The notes beneath the pieces are model-generated. The model searched no databases, had not been told where the DNA came from, and saw nothing but the letters and a program-made list of their open reading frames with translations. Positions 52,442 through 61,516 of a DNA stretch of 64,000 nucleotides are shown here, piece after piece. The stretch spans positions 124,001 to 188,000 of the forward strand of contig NZ_JANHOF010000007.1 of NCBI RefSeq assembly GCF_024498075.1, written 5' to 3'. How positions within the stretch are numbered: the first letter of the stretch is position 1; each line of letters opens with the position of its first letter. This stretch comes from Paenibacillus mendelii (GTDB lineage: Bacteria > Bacillota > Bacilli > Paenibacillales > Paenibacillaceae). Both the position numbers and the translations under genes were made by a program.

Positions 52442-53639
52442 GTTTGACGTCCCCTTTCTTGAATCCAACTCCGAATCTGTACTTTCTCTGCCAGAATACC
52501 GCAATCGCAAATCCTGCCCCCAGCAGTGCAAGCGTCGCGATCAGCGCACCTGCCGGCCCCATCACTTCAATGAGATTAACAGGCGAACCGCTCTTCACGA
52601 GAAGGTTATAGACGCCCATGTGATCCCATGCATAGGCAAGGACAGTGGCGCCAATGATGTTGCCGATGAATACCGGCAGGAAGACGACCTGTCCTTCCAT
52701 CAGCCGGTACATCATGCCAGTCTCGCAGCCGGCAGCCATGACGATCCCAATACCAAACAGAATACCGCCGACAAACGTACTAGGAGCGGCGATTTTCGTA
52801 ATCGGGTCCAGGCCGTATGCCAAAATAATAATCAAGGTGATAACCGAGCTTAAGGCCATCCCAAAGGTGATCGCTTTCGTCATCAAGGCCCGGCCACTGA
52901 TCCATAGATCACGGAACGCAGAGGTGAAACAGATCTGCCCTCTTTCAATCAGAATGCCGAAGGCTGCCCCGAATATAGCGGCTACGCCGAGCATGGTCTT
53001 GCCTGACAGGAAGAAATATAGGATGAGAGCTGCATAGGCCACTGCGAGCACAGCCCCTATATAAGGCTGGATTTTTCTGCGCTCTTGGATCTGGGGAGCG
53101 GTATTCCCCTTCCGTAGAACGGGCTTGCCTTTCCACCATCTGGTGCTCACGACTTTGACGCCCAGATACGTACCGATTGCTGTCGCAACAATGAATATCC
53201 AGGCATGAAATGAAAATTGCGGTACGCCTGTGAAGAAGGCGGCGAGGTTGCAGCCGAGCGCCAATCGAGCGCCGAACCCGGCGATGATTCCGCCAATGAA
53301 CCCTTGAATCAACCGGCGTTTTTGCTTGGGCACTCTTATTTTGAAATTGTTGGCGAGCAGAATAGTAATCAGTGCGCCGATAAACATTCCCCATACGATC
53401 CAGCCATCTGTTCGAGTGAACGTAGATCCATCCATGTGGATCAATTTAAAATAAGCCCAATCGGAGATATCGACTCCGAAGAGCTGTAGAATATGCCCGC
53501 CAAGACGCGTGAACTCACCTGTCACCGCCCATACGGTTTTGGTAATTCCAAAGTATAGCGCACTTAGAATGCCCGCAATACCGATTGCGACATAAGGGCT
53601 CCAATACTGATTAAACACTTTATTCCAAATCAGTTTCAT
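52431..53639 (-). CDS. YeeE/YedE family sulfur or selenium transporter
   Basis: 402 aa with about ten membrane segments and two internal repeats, each with the Cys motifs GARLALGCNLAAFFTGV and MAAGCETGMMYR that define the family. The length matches E. coli YedE (about 400 aa) more than thiosulfate permease TsuA (about 350 aa), so selenium-related YedE function is possible. The transported ion cannot be settled from sequence. Confidence 0.85.
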   Translation of the reverse strand: MKLIWNKVFNQYWSPYVAIGIAGILSALYFGITKTVWAVTGEFTRLGGHILQLFGVDISDWAYFKLIHMDGSTFTRTDGWIVWGMFIGALITILLANNFKIRVPKQKRRLIQGFIGGIIAGFGARLALGCNLAAFFTGVPQFSFHAWIFIVATAIGTYLGVKVVSTRWWKGKPVLRKGNTAPQIQERRKIQPYIGAVLAVAYAALILYFFLSGKTMLGVAAIFGAAFGILIERGQICFTSAFRDLWISGRALMTKAITFGMALSSVITLIIILAYGLDPITKIAAPSTFVGGILFGIGIVMAAGCETGMMYRLMEGQVVFLPVFIGNIIGATVLAYAWDHMGVYNLLVKSGSPVNLIEVMGPAGALIATLALLGAGFAIAVFWQRKYRFGVGFKKGDVKHVG

Positions 53640-53890
53640 TCAAACGTGATCCTCTCCGTAGCAATTCTCATCGATCTCTCATTCCTATGTGCCCACGTTG
53701 TCCGTATGTTTATCGATTAGATGAGTGCCATCTTATTTTACTACATGCGGATAAAATGAGGGGAGATTGTTTTTATTTTTTTGCAGTTCCCTTGAATGGG
53801 GTATAATGGAGGGATGCATGCAGCGAATGGGTTGTATAAGCATCTATCCCTATGAGTATGTAAAATAGCATAAAGTAGAAGAGGTATTCG

Positions 53891-55339
53891 ATGAGCGAGA
53901 AACGGTTTGGAGATTATACATTAAGTGAGGACATCGTAAGAGCGCTGGATAGCTTAGGATATGCGTCGCCTACGGAGGTTCAACGCGAGGTGCTTCCGGT
54001 CGCGCTGGACAAGCGCGATCTTGTCGTGAAGTCGCAGACGGGCAGCGGCAAGACGGCTGCATTCGGCATTCCGATCTGCGATCAGATCGATTGGAATGAA
54101 AATAAACCGCAAGCGCTGATCCTGACGCCAACGCGGGAGCTAGCTCTTCAAGTGAAAGAGGATATAACCAATATCGGACGCTATAAGCGGATTAAAGCGA
54201 CCGCCCTTTATGGAAAGCAGCCCTTTGCCCTGCAAACGACGGAGTTGAAGCAGAAGACTCATGTTATTGTAGGCACGCCGGGACGTGTGCTTGACCATAT
54301 CAAGCGAGGCACGCTTACGTTGAAGCGCTTGAAATACCTCGTTATTGATGAAGCGGATGAAATGTTGAATATGGGCTTTATCGAGCAAGTGGAAGCCATC
54401 ATACAGGAGCTGCCGACCGATCGCATCACCATGCTGTTCTCGGCGACCTTGCCCAAGGACATCGAGAACCTAAGCCTTACCTACATGAAGGATCCCGTCC
54501 ATATTGAGATAAAGGCAGCAGGAATGACGACGGACCGTATCGAGCATTCGCTCATTGAAGTAAAAGAAGCGAATAAATTTTCGCTTCTGCGAGATGTCAC
54601 CATCGTGGAGCAGCCCGACAGCTGTATCATTTTTTGCCGGACGCAGGAGCAGGTGAATCAGGTGTTTGTGAAATTAGCCGAATTGGAATATTCCTGTGAC
54701 AGGCTGCACGGAGGCATGGAGCAGGACAATCGATTCGAAGTCATGAAGGCTTTCCGCAGAGGCCAATTCCGTTACTTGGTTGCGACGGATGTAGCGGCAA
54801 GAGGGATTGATATCGAGAATATTACGCATGTGATTAATTATGATCTGCCCTTAGAGAAGGAAAGCTACGTACACCGTACAGGGAGAACAGGCCGCGCGGG
54901 CAGAGCGGGAAAAGCCATCACATTCGCAACTCCCCATGAGGGCAAATTTGTAGCGGAGATTGAACAATATATCGGGTTTACCATCCCTGTTGCAGAAGCA
55001 CCGTCCAAAGAGCTGGTGGCTCAGAGTCAAGCCGCCTTCGAGGAGAAATCGGATGCGCAAGCCATCTTCAAGAAGGATAAGAATGCAGAGCTGAACAAAG
55101 AAATTATGAAGCTGTACTTCAACGGGGGCAAGAAAAAGAAGCTGCGCGCCGTGGATTTTGTCGGTACGATTGCCAAGATTGAAGGGGTGACGGTGGAGGA
55201 CATCGGCATTATTGCGATTCAAGATAATGTTTCGTATGTAGATATCTTGAATGGGAAGGGCCAGCTTGTACTGCAAGCGATGAAGAATACAACCGTTAAA
55301 GGGAAATTGCTCAAGGTGTATAAGGCCAACCAACAATAG
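53891..55339 (+). CDS. dbpA: DEAD-box RNA helicase DbpA (YxiN)
   Basis: 482 aa. All helicase motifs are seen: Q motif [41 protein letters not shown], and [11 protein letters not shown]. The C-terminal 75 residues ([39 protein letters not shown]) are the DbpA RNA-binding domain that reads hairpin 92 of 23S rRNA. Acts in 50S assembly. TATAAT lies at about 53800, in the 251-base gap upstream. Confidence 0.92.
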   Translation: MSEKRFGDYTLSEDIVRALDSLGYASPTEVQREVLPVALDKRDLVVKSQTGSGKTAAFGIPICDQIDWNENKPQALILTPTRELALQVKEDITNIGRYKRIKATALYGKQPFALQTTELKQKTHVIVGTPGRVLDHIKRGTLTLKRLKYLVIDEADEMLNMGFIEQVEAIIQELPTDRITMLFSATLPKDIENLSLTYMKDPVHIEIKAAGMTTDRIEHSLIEVKEANKFSLLRDVTIVEQPDSCIIFCRTQEQVNQVFVKLAELEYSCDRLHGGMEQDNRFEVMKAFRRGQFRYLVATDVAARGIDIENITHVINYDLPLEKESYVHRTGRTGRAGRAGKAITFATPHEGKFVAEIEQYIGFTIPVAEAPSKELVAQSQAAFEEKSDAQAIFKKDKNAELNKEIMKLYFNGGKKKKLRAVDFVGTIAKIEGVTVEDIGIIAIQDNVSYVDILNGKGQLVLQAMKNTTVKGKLLKVYKANQQ

Positions 55340-55397
55340 GTTCGTATCGTCTGTGTGATTCGTCGTTAATGAAAGCCATTATAACAGAGGAGATGAC

Positions 55398-55691
55398 ATG
55401 TTGCTGACAATCAAGGAATACACCGTTGAATCCATTCGGGATCCATACGGCATATTATCGGGTCAACGATATGAATTTAGGTTTGATCTGGACGTTCCCG
55501 AGGAGGACGAGCTGTACGTGGAGAACGGCGTATATGTGAAAACGGTCTTTATGGTGGATGGGGAGCAGTCGCGGATTCTCTCCTATCATTTCTATGAGGC
55601 TTCGACCGATCGATATCTCGACTTTGATATGGAACCGGAAGAAGAAGAGGCGTTAGCTGCTTTTTGTAAAGAGCATTTGGCGGAGGATTAA
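55398..55691 (+). CDS. Small acidic protein, DUF6509-like
   Basis: 97 aa beginning MLLTIKEYTVESIRDPYGIL, with an acidic end (DFDMEPEEEEALAAFCKEH). Similar small proteins of unknown function occur in Paenibacillus and Bacillus. GAGGAGATGAC lies upstream. It has no visible catalytic motif. Confidence 0.7.
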   Translation: MLLTIKEYTVESIRDPYGILSGQRYEFRFDLDVPEEDELYVENGVYVKTVFMVDGEQSRILSYHFYEASTDRYLDFDMEPEEEEALAAFCKEHLAED

Positions 55692-55701
55692 AAATAGTAG
55701 A

Positions 55702-55743
55702 AAAAGAGCCGCTCGAATGATGGATCATTCGGTCGGCTCTTTG
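55702..55743. terminator. Bidirectional terminator
   Basis: AAAGAGCCG, CGAATGA, TCATTCG, CGGCTCTTT form a long interrupted stem with A and T runs on its sides. Serves both convergent genes. Confidence 0.8.
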
Positions 55744-55757
55744 GCTGTAAGAACTTA

Positions 55758-58520
55758 TTAAGGAATCACTACATCTGAAACTGTAGCTTCAACTTCTTTT
55801 ACAACGCTTTTGAAGCCAGCATTGTTAGTTACAACGATCTGGGCTACATAAGTTGCAGGCGTAGTCCAGTCGATGTCTACGTAGTTCATGTCTCCGTCTA
55901 CACCGTGGTGAGCTTGCTTAACTAGAGTACCTAGTTGAGCATTCGCTGGAATCACATTGAGGTAAGTGCTATTTGGATCGTTCCCTTTGGAATAGTTAGT
56001 ATTTGTAACCATATCGTACAAATAACCATCCCATGACTTGTCCTTGATTAGATCCAAATCAGTAGTCGTATTCAACAGTGGCTGCAAACCCGAGCCGGTT
56101 TTTTTGAAATATTTGATCACTACATTCGCTTGGGTAGCAAAGTCGATTTCTTCATTGGCGCTGAATAGCAATGTTAGCCCTTGGTCGTCTACTGACAGAG
56201 ATGCATTGCTAATAACTGGACCTGGTACCGCAGCTTCAACTTCTTCAACAACACTTTCGTGACCCGCATTGTCGGTTACGATGATTTGGGCTACATAGGT
56301 AGCGGCTGTATGCCAGTCAATGGTGACGTAATCCATATCAGTAGAGTCGGTGTGATATCCTTGCTTTACCAACGTTCCCAGCTTGGTTTCTGCCGGAATA
56401 ATATTGAGATATTGACTGTTCAACTTGAGACCTTTGGAATAATTTTTACCAGTCTCCATTCCGTACAAGTAGCCGTCCCAATCTTTGTTCTTCACGAGGG
56501 CACCGCCTGCAATCGAATTGCTGATCGGGTGCAGATCATCGTTAGCATCCTTCGTGAAATACTTGATTTCCACATTTGCGTCGGTATCGAAATCAATTGA
56601 CTCATTGATGTCGAATTGAAGCAGCAATCCTGTTTCTGGGGATACGGATAACGTTGCATTGTTAATGACAGGAGCAACTTCGTCATCAATAACCGGAACC
56701 GTAGCCGTAACTTCCTTCACTGCACTTCTGTTGCCGACATTATCGGTTACGACGATTTGAGCAACATAAGTAGCAGGTGCATTCCAGTCAATGGTTACAT
56801 AGTCCATGTCTCCATCCACACCATGATGTCCTTGTTTAACCAATGAACCCAATTTTGTGTTTGCTGAAATGACATTTTGATTGGCGGCAATGTTCGCGGT
56901 CCCTTTGGAATAGCTAACGCCATTTTCCATACCGTACAAGTAACCGTCCCATGTTTTGTTCTTAACAAGATCCGTTCCAGCAGTCTTATTCTTGAGTGGC
57001 AATAGACCTGCGTGGGTTTGTTGGAAATATTTGATTTCTACATTGGCACTTGTACCAAGGTCGATTTGTTCATTGAAGCTGAAAAGTAACGTTAGTCCTT
57101 GGTTGTCCACAGTCATTTCAGCGTCATTGCTAATAACAGGAGCCTGTTGATCAGTTGGTGGCGTGGTTGTACCGCCGCCGCCGCCCCAGCCACCGCCACC
57201 TGTTACTGGTGGAGTAGTAGGAGTTGCACCTTCAAGTTTCGAAGGCTTCGTTTCAAAGGTCGTATCTTTAGCCAATTCGCTCAGAGTAGCGGAATCAATG
57301 GTGCCTGCACCTAGGAATTTCGCTGCTGCTTCAAGAATTAGGCTAATAATTTTAGCTTCTTTGCTAAGGTTTACAGATACTCCCTCGGCAGAAGCAGCTA
57401 CCGTTGCTTTATCTACGCTGCCGCTAGGAATGTCGACTTTGATTTGAGCGCCAACAATATTCAGGCTTTCAAACGAACCGATCAAAGTTACGAGGGAATC
57501 CTTCGGAAGCAGCTTGGACAATTCAACTGCTGTAAAACCGGTTCCGGTGAGGTCGGCTTCTTCAAGCGTTGCAGGTGATTGAACAACCACACTAGCGATG
57601 GTCGTTGTACCTTCTGCTACGATTCGAACCGTACCGGTTGCTTTGTCGACAATAACCGTAAGGAGGATGGAGTCTTCGAAGTGGATACTGTTCGCTCCGC
57701 CGCCTTTAACGGTGGTGTTGCCCTTAACCGTTACATTCTTCAAGAAGGCATCGCCTTCGCCAATCCCTTTATCCAGTACCAGGTCACCGTTGATAACCGT
57801 ATTCTGCAAGGTTACGCCTGCTGCAGTAATGGTTACATTGCCGTTGATGACTTGGCTGCCTGTTTCTGGACCATACGTGCCTTCTTTATCGAAGGTTGTG
57901 GTCGTCACTCTTAATTTGCCGGCGTTATCCAAAACGACCAATGCTTCAGCGCGAGTCGCCGAATGAGTCGGATTAAAGGCTTGGTTGTATCCGCTCATGA
58001 TCTTGTTCTCTGCAACTGCCGCAACGGCTGGCTTGCTCCAAGCTGCAATAGTTGCTTCATCCTTGAAGCTGCTCGTGTAGGAGCTCGATGCTTTAAGGTT
58101 AAGCAGCTTGGTAACGATAGCCGCGATTTGTTCACGAGTGATCTCGTCATTCGGACCGAATGTGTTGTTCGTATAGCCCGTAATATAACCGGCTTTCACT
58201 GCAATTTGCACTTCGCTGTAAGACCAGTTGCTTTCCTTCATGTCGGTGAAGGTAACTTCTGTCTTCTCTGTAAAACCAAAAGAACGGTTAACAAGCGCAA
58301 CAAATTCTGCACGGGAGATCGTTTTGTTCGGTTTGAACGTGCCATCCTCGAATCCTTTAACGAAACCTTGCTCCAGCCAGCTGTTAATTTGGTTCTCTGC
58401 CCAGTGTCCCTTAATATCTGAAGCGGCAGCTGCCCCAAAGGCTGTGCCAATGGAAGAGAGTACCAAGCCTACAGCGAGCAGCAAGCTCAGTACTCTGCGA
58501 TTTGTTTTCTTAATAGACAT
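55758..58520 (-). CDS. SLH-domain surface protein with three long repeats
   Basis: 920 aa from the ATG at 58520, where GGAGG is correctly placed; the frame upstream is non-homologous. A signal peptide ends AFGAAAA. Three SLH domains follow at about 32-200 (IKGHWAENQINSWLEQGFVKG, NWSYSEVQIAVKAGYITGY, AAWSKPAVAAVAENKIMSGY), which hold the protein to pyruvylated wall polymer. A parallel-strand region (VTITAAGVTLQNTVINGDLVLDKG) and a Gly-rich GGGGWGGGG linker lead to three repeats of about 150 aa ending at the C terminus. The repeats look immunoglobulin-like. Ligand or role unknown. Confidence 0.9.
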   Translation of the reverse strand: MSIKKTNRRVLSLLLAVGLVLSSIGTAFGAAAASDIKGHWAENQINSWLEQGFVKGFEDGTFKPNKTISRAEFVALVNRSFGFTEKTEVTFTDMKESNWSYSEVQIAVKAGYITGYTNNTFGPNDEITREQIAAIVTKLLNLKASSSYTSSFKDEATIAAWSKPAVAAVAENKIMSGYNQAFNPTHSATRAEALVVLDNAGKLRVTTTTFDKEGTYGPETGSQVINGNVTITAAGVTLQNTVINGDLVLDKGIGEGDAFLKNVTVKGNTTVKGGGANSIHFEDSILLTVIVDKATGTVRIVAEGTTTIASVVVQSPATLEEADLTGTGFTAVELSKLLPKDSLVTLIGSFESLNIVGAQIKVDIPSGSVDKATVAASAEGVSVNLSKEAKIISLILEAAAKFLGAGTIDSATLSELAKDTTFETKPSKLEGATPTTPPVTGGGGWGGGGGTTTPPTDQQAPVISNDAEMTVDNQGLTLLFSFNEQIDLGTSANVEIKYFQQTHAGLLPLKNKTAGTDLVKNKTWDGYLYGMENGVSYSKGTANIAANQNVISANTKLGSLVKQGHHGVDGDMDYVTIDWNAPATYVAQIVVTDNVGNRSAVKEVTATVPVIDDEVAPVINNATLSVSPETGLLLQFDINESIDFDTDANVEIKYFTKDANDDLHPISNSIAGGALVKNKDWDGYLYGMETGKNYSKGLKLNSQYLNIIPAETKLGTLVKQGYHTDSTDMDYVTIDWHTAATYVAQIIVTDNAGHESVVEEVEAAVPGPVISNASLSVDDQGLTLLFSANEEIDFATQANVVIKYFKKTGSGLQPLLNTTTDLDLIKDKSWDGYLYDMVTNTNYSKGNDPNSTYLNVIPANAQLGTLVKQAHHGVDGDMNYVDIDWTTPATYVAQIVVTNNAGFKSVVKEVEATVSDVVIP
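55770..57145 (-). repeat. Three tandem coding repeats of about 450 bases
   Basis: Each unit encodes a strand set such as DNQGLTLLFSFNEQIDLGT, WDGYLYGM, YSKG, LVKQGHHGVDGDMDYV and ATYVAQIVVTDN. Units lie at about 55770-56215, 56220-56690 and 56690-57145. First and third copies are closest in sequence. Confidence 0.75.
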
Positions 58521-58862
58521 TTGTTCCTCCTCATGATTCTCAATAGTAATGGTCTTCTGAATAAGGATAATGTAGTTCCGCAATCGAAAAAATGGTTCAT
58601 AGATTAACGGTATGTATCGCCTCCTGCATGGACACAGTCCATTTTGCCTAGTGAATATCCATATAGTAAATATGACCCATGTCATAGGAGATGGGTCACC
58701 CTATCAATCTAGCACTATTTTACAAATAAGGCAATTGTTTTTGGAGATTTCGTAGAATTAATTCGAAGTCAAATCGCAGAATCGACATTATTCAACCAAA
58801 AAACACCAAGTTAGTTTCACAGCTAATTTATATATACTAAATAAAGAGGAGGGAAAGACGCG
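58521..58862. other. Intergenic region between SLH and LytS genes
   Basis: 342 bases with no gene seen. It holds the leader of the SLH gene (GGAGG near 58527) and the start region of lytS (AGAGGAGGG at 58850). The middle is AT-rich and should contain the divergent promoters; no confident -35/-10 pair was chosen. Confidence 0.5.
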
Positions 58863-60647
58863 ATGATTCACTTATTGCCTTTGATGCTGGAGCGGGTCGG
58901 TCTTCTATTGATCGTCGTCTTTTTGCTCTCCAGGCTGAGAACCTTTCGGAAAATTATTCATAATGAACATGGGTATAAAGAAAAGCTGCTGTTAATTGCC
59001 GTATTCGGTGTCTTCGGGATCATTAGTAACTATACCGGCATAGAAGTATACGACGGTCAAATATTGTCGCAGGTTTGGCAGACGGATGTCGATTATGGCA
59101 GCGCGATAGCCAATACGAGGGTGCTTGGTGTTGTGCTCGGCGGCTTGCTCGGCGGCCCCCTTGTCGGCACAGGCGCCGGTCTGATTGCGGGGATCCACCG
59201 ATTCACGCTGGGTGGGTATACAGCCGTTGCATGCGGCTTCTCGACGATATTTGCAGGAATTGCTACCGGCTATATCGGTAACTACCTGCGGAGGAATGGG
59301 ATCAATACGCCTTGGCGGGCGGTCGCCATCGGTATCATTATGGAGTGCATCCAGATGGGAATCATACTCCTCGTGGCCAAGCCGTTCGATGCAGCACTAG
59401 AGCTCGTTCGAGTCATCGGCATGCCGATGATTCTCATCAACGGCTTCGGAACGCTGCTATTCATGCTGATCATTCAATCCATTGTGCAGGAAGAAGAACG
59501 GACACGTGCGCTGCAGAGGCATAAAGCGCTGCAGATCGCGGATCAGACGCTCCCTTTCTTCCGGCAAGGCTTAAACCCGGACTCATGCCGGGAGGTGGCT
59601 GCCATTATTCTGAGAGGGACTCATGCCGATGCGATCTCGATTACAGACCGGCATCGGGTATTGGCGCATATTGGCGCAGGCTCCGACCATCATATTCCGA
59701 TGCAGAGCCTCTCTACCCAATTGACGAAGAATGTGCTCGAGCAAGGGCGTATTCTGAAGGCCAAGTCGAGAGCGGAGATCCAATGCTTCGACCCTAATTG
59801 CGTCTTACAGGCAGCCGTTGTGCTCCCGCTTAAGGTTCACCGGAAGACGGTTGGAACCTTAAAGCTCTATTTTACGAATGCCAGTCATATGAATCAGGTC
59901 GAGCAGGAGCTCGCGGAGGGTCTGGGTAACTTATTCTCGACCCAGCTGGAATTAGCTGAAGCCGAGCTGCAGAGCAAGCTCCTGAAGGATGCGGAGATTA
60001 AGGCGCTGCAGGCTCAAATCCATCCTCATTTCTTATTTAATGCCTTCAATACGATTTCGGCGCTTTGCCGAACCGACCCGGAGCAAGCGAGGAAGCTGCT
60101 GCTGCAGATGAGTGTATTTTTTCGCAGCAATCTACAGGGCGCGCGTCAAATACTCATTCCGCTGCATAAGGAACTGGAGCATTTAGAAGCCTATTTATCA
60201 TTGGAGAAGGCACGTTTCCCAGGCAAATACAAGGTCAGTCTCCATATCGAGCCTTCTCTGGAGAAAGTCATGATTCCGCCGTTCACGCTCCAGCCGCTTG
60301 TCGAAAACGCCGTTCGGCACGCGTTTACGAAATCGGGTGCCAAGCGCCAAGGGCATATAACGGTCCGCGCCTATCAAGAGGGAGAGCATATGGTGCTCAT
60401 TACCGAGGATAATGGAAACGGAATCCCTCCAGAGTTAATCGGGCCTCTGGGAAAACAAGCGGTATTGTCCAAAGAAGGTACAGGAACCGCCCTCTATAAT
60501 ATTTGCAAACGAATTGAAGAAATCTATGGCGGTGAGGCTGGTTTTGAGATTGAAAGCGAGTGGATGGTTGGTACCAAGGTAGTGATTAAATTGCCATTGA
60601 AGCATAGTTGGGGGGAGCAGCATGTTGAAAGCCTACATCGTGGATGA
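58863..60647 (+). CDS. LytS-type sensor histidine kinase
   Basis: 594 aa. Five to six N-terminal membrane helices with NTRVLGVVLGGLLGGPLVGTGAG, the 5TM-5TMR_LYT sensor, then a GAF-like part (about 230-360), a His_kinase with QIHPHFLFNAFNTISALCR and an HATPase with LQPLVENAVRHAF and DNGNGIPPE. Overlaps the response regulator by 26 bases. Relatives YpdA/BtsS sense pyruvate, and a CstA gene follows, so pyruvate is the likely signal. Confidence 0.9.
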   Translation: MIHLLPLMLERVGLLLIVVFLLSRLRTFRKIIHNEHGYKEKLLLIAVFGVFGIISNYTGIEVYDGQILSQVWQTDVDYGSAIANTRVLGVVLGGLLGGPLVGTGAGLIAGIHRFTLGGYTAVACGFSTIFAGIATGYIGNYLRRNGINTPWRAVAIGIIMECIQMGIILLVAKPFDAALELVRVIGMPMILINGFGTLLFMLIIQSIVQEEERTRALQRHKALQIADQTLPFFRQGLNPDSCREVAAIILRGTHADAISITDRHRVLAHIGAGSDHHIPMQSLSTQLTKNVLEQGRILKAKSRAEIQCFDPNCVLQAAVVLPLKVHRKTVGTLKLYFTNASHMNQVEQELAEGLGNLFSTQLELAEAELQSKLLKDAEIKALQAQIHPHFLFNAFNTISALCRTDPEQARKLLLQMSVFFRSNLQGARQILIPLHKELEHLEAYLSLEKARFPGKYKVSLHIEPSLEKVMIPPFTLQPLVENAVRHAFTKSGAKRQGHITVRAYQEGEHMVLITEDNGNGIPPELIGPLGKQAVLSKEGTGTALYNICKRIEEIYGGEAGFEIESEWMVGTKVVIKLPLKHSWGEQHVESLHRG

Positions 60648-61365
60648 CGAGATGCTGGCTAGAGATGAATTGACGTATATTTTGCGCCGCACGAAACGGG
60701 TAGAGGTCGTGGGTGAGGCGGAGTGCATTGAGCAGGCAATCGCACAGATTCATGAATTGCAGCCCGATGTCGTCTTCTTAGATATTCAGCTGGCGGAAGA
60801 CAACGGTCTTGAATTGGCGCGTCAGCTCTTAGAAACGGCCAATCGGCCAGAGATTGTCTTTGCGACGGCTTATGACGAATATGCGTTGAAGGCATTCGAG
60901 CTGAATGCCATTGATTATATTCTGAAGCCCTTCGACGAGAGCCGCATCCATCAAACGGTGGAGAAGCTGATCAAGCTGCATGAGGCCAGAGACAGCAAGC
61001 TGCCCGCCCACCCGAAATCCGCTCCGGTGGAACGACCCGAGAAATTGGCGATAAACGTCGAAGAACGCATTCTATTGGTGCAAGTAAGTAAAATTCTGTA
61101 TATCAGCTCGGAGGAAGGGAAAACTGTAATCGTTGCGGACGATCATCAGCAGTATAAAGTGAACGAACCGCTCGTCACGTTCGAGCAGAAGCTGCAGCAC
61201 ACGTCGATAGTTCGCGTTCATCGCGCTTTTCTCGTGAATGTGGACGGTATCGTTGAGATTCAGCCTTGGTTTCATTCCACCTATAATTTAATTATGAAGG
61301 ATGGGTCCAAGGTACCCGTCAGCCGAACATATATGAAGGAGCTGAAGCAGCTTATCGGGTTCTAG
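60622..61365 (+). CDS. LytR/LytT-type response regulator
   Basis: 247 aa. Receiver domain MLKAYIVDDEMLARDEL with phosphoacceptor Asp in VVFLDIQLAEDNG, then a LytTR DNA-binding domain (EERILLVQVSKILYISSEEG to SRTYMKELKQLIGF). GGGGGGAG lies upstream. Partner of the LytS kinase; likely target is the transporter gene 152 bases downstream. Confidence 0.92.
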   Translation: MLKAYIVDDEMLARDELTYILRRTKRVEVVGEAECIEQAIAQIHELQPDVVFLDIQLAEDNGLELARQLLETANRPEIVFATAYDEYALKAFELNAIDYILKPFDESRIHQTVEKLIKLHEARDSKLPAHPKSAPVERPEKLAINVEERILLVQVSKILYISSEEGKTVIVADDHQQYKVNEPLVTFEQKLQHTSIVRVHRAFLVNVDGIVEIQPWFHSTYNLIMKDGSKVPVSRTYMKELKQLIGF

Positions 61366-61516
61366 AGGATTTTCACTTTCCCCATCAACTGCATTCCAGC
61401 CCCGGTTTACGGTCTTTCACTCTCCAACTTTGGCGTCTTGTCCTGAAAACGGCCGATTGTTGATTACATCGCGTATGATGGAAAAACAGTAAAGACACCT
61501 GGGGAGGTCATAAATA

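Noticed and set aside
61366..61516. Two TTTCACT repeats in the cstA upstream region as LytTR sites
   Set aside because: The distance of 44 bases does not fit known LytTR repeat spacing, so they are only mentioned and not called as a feature.
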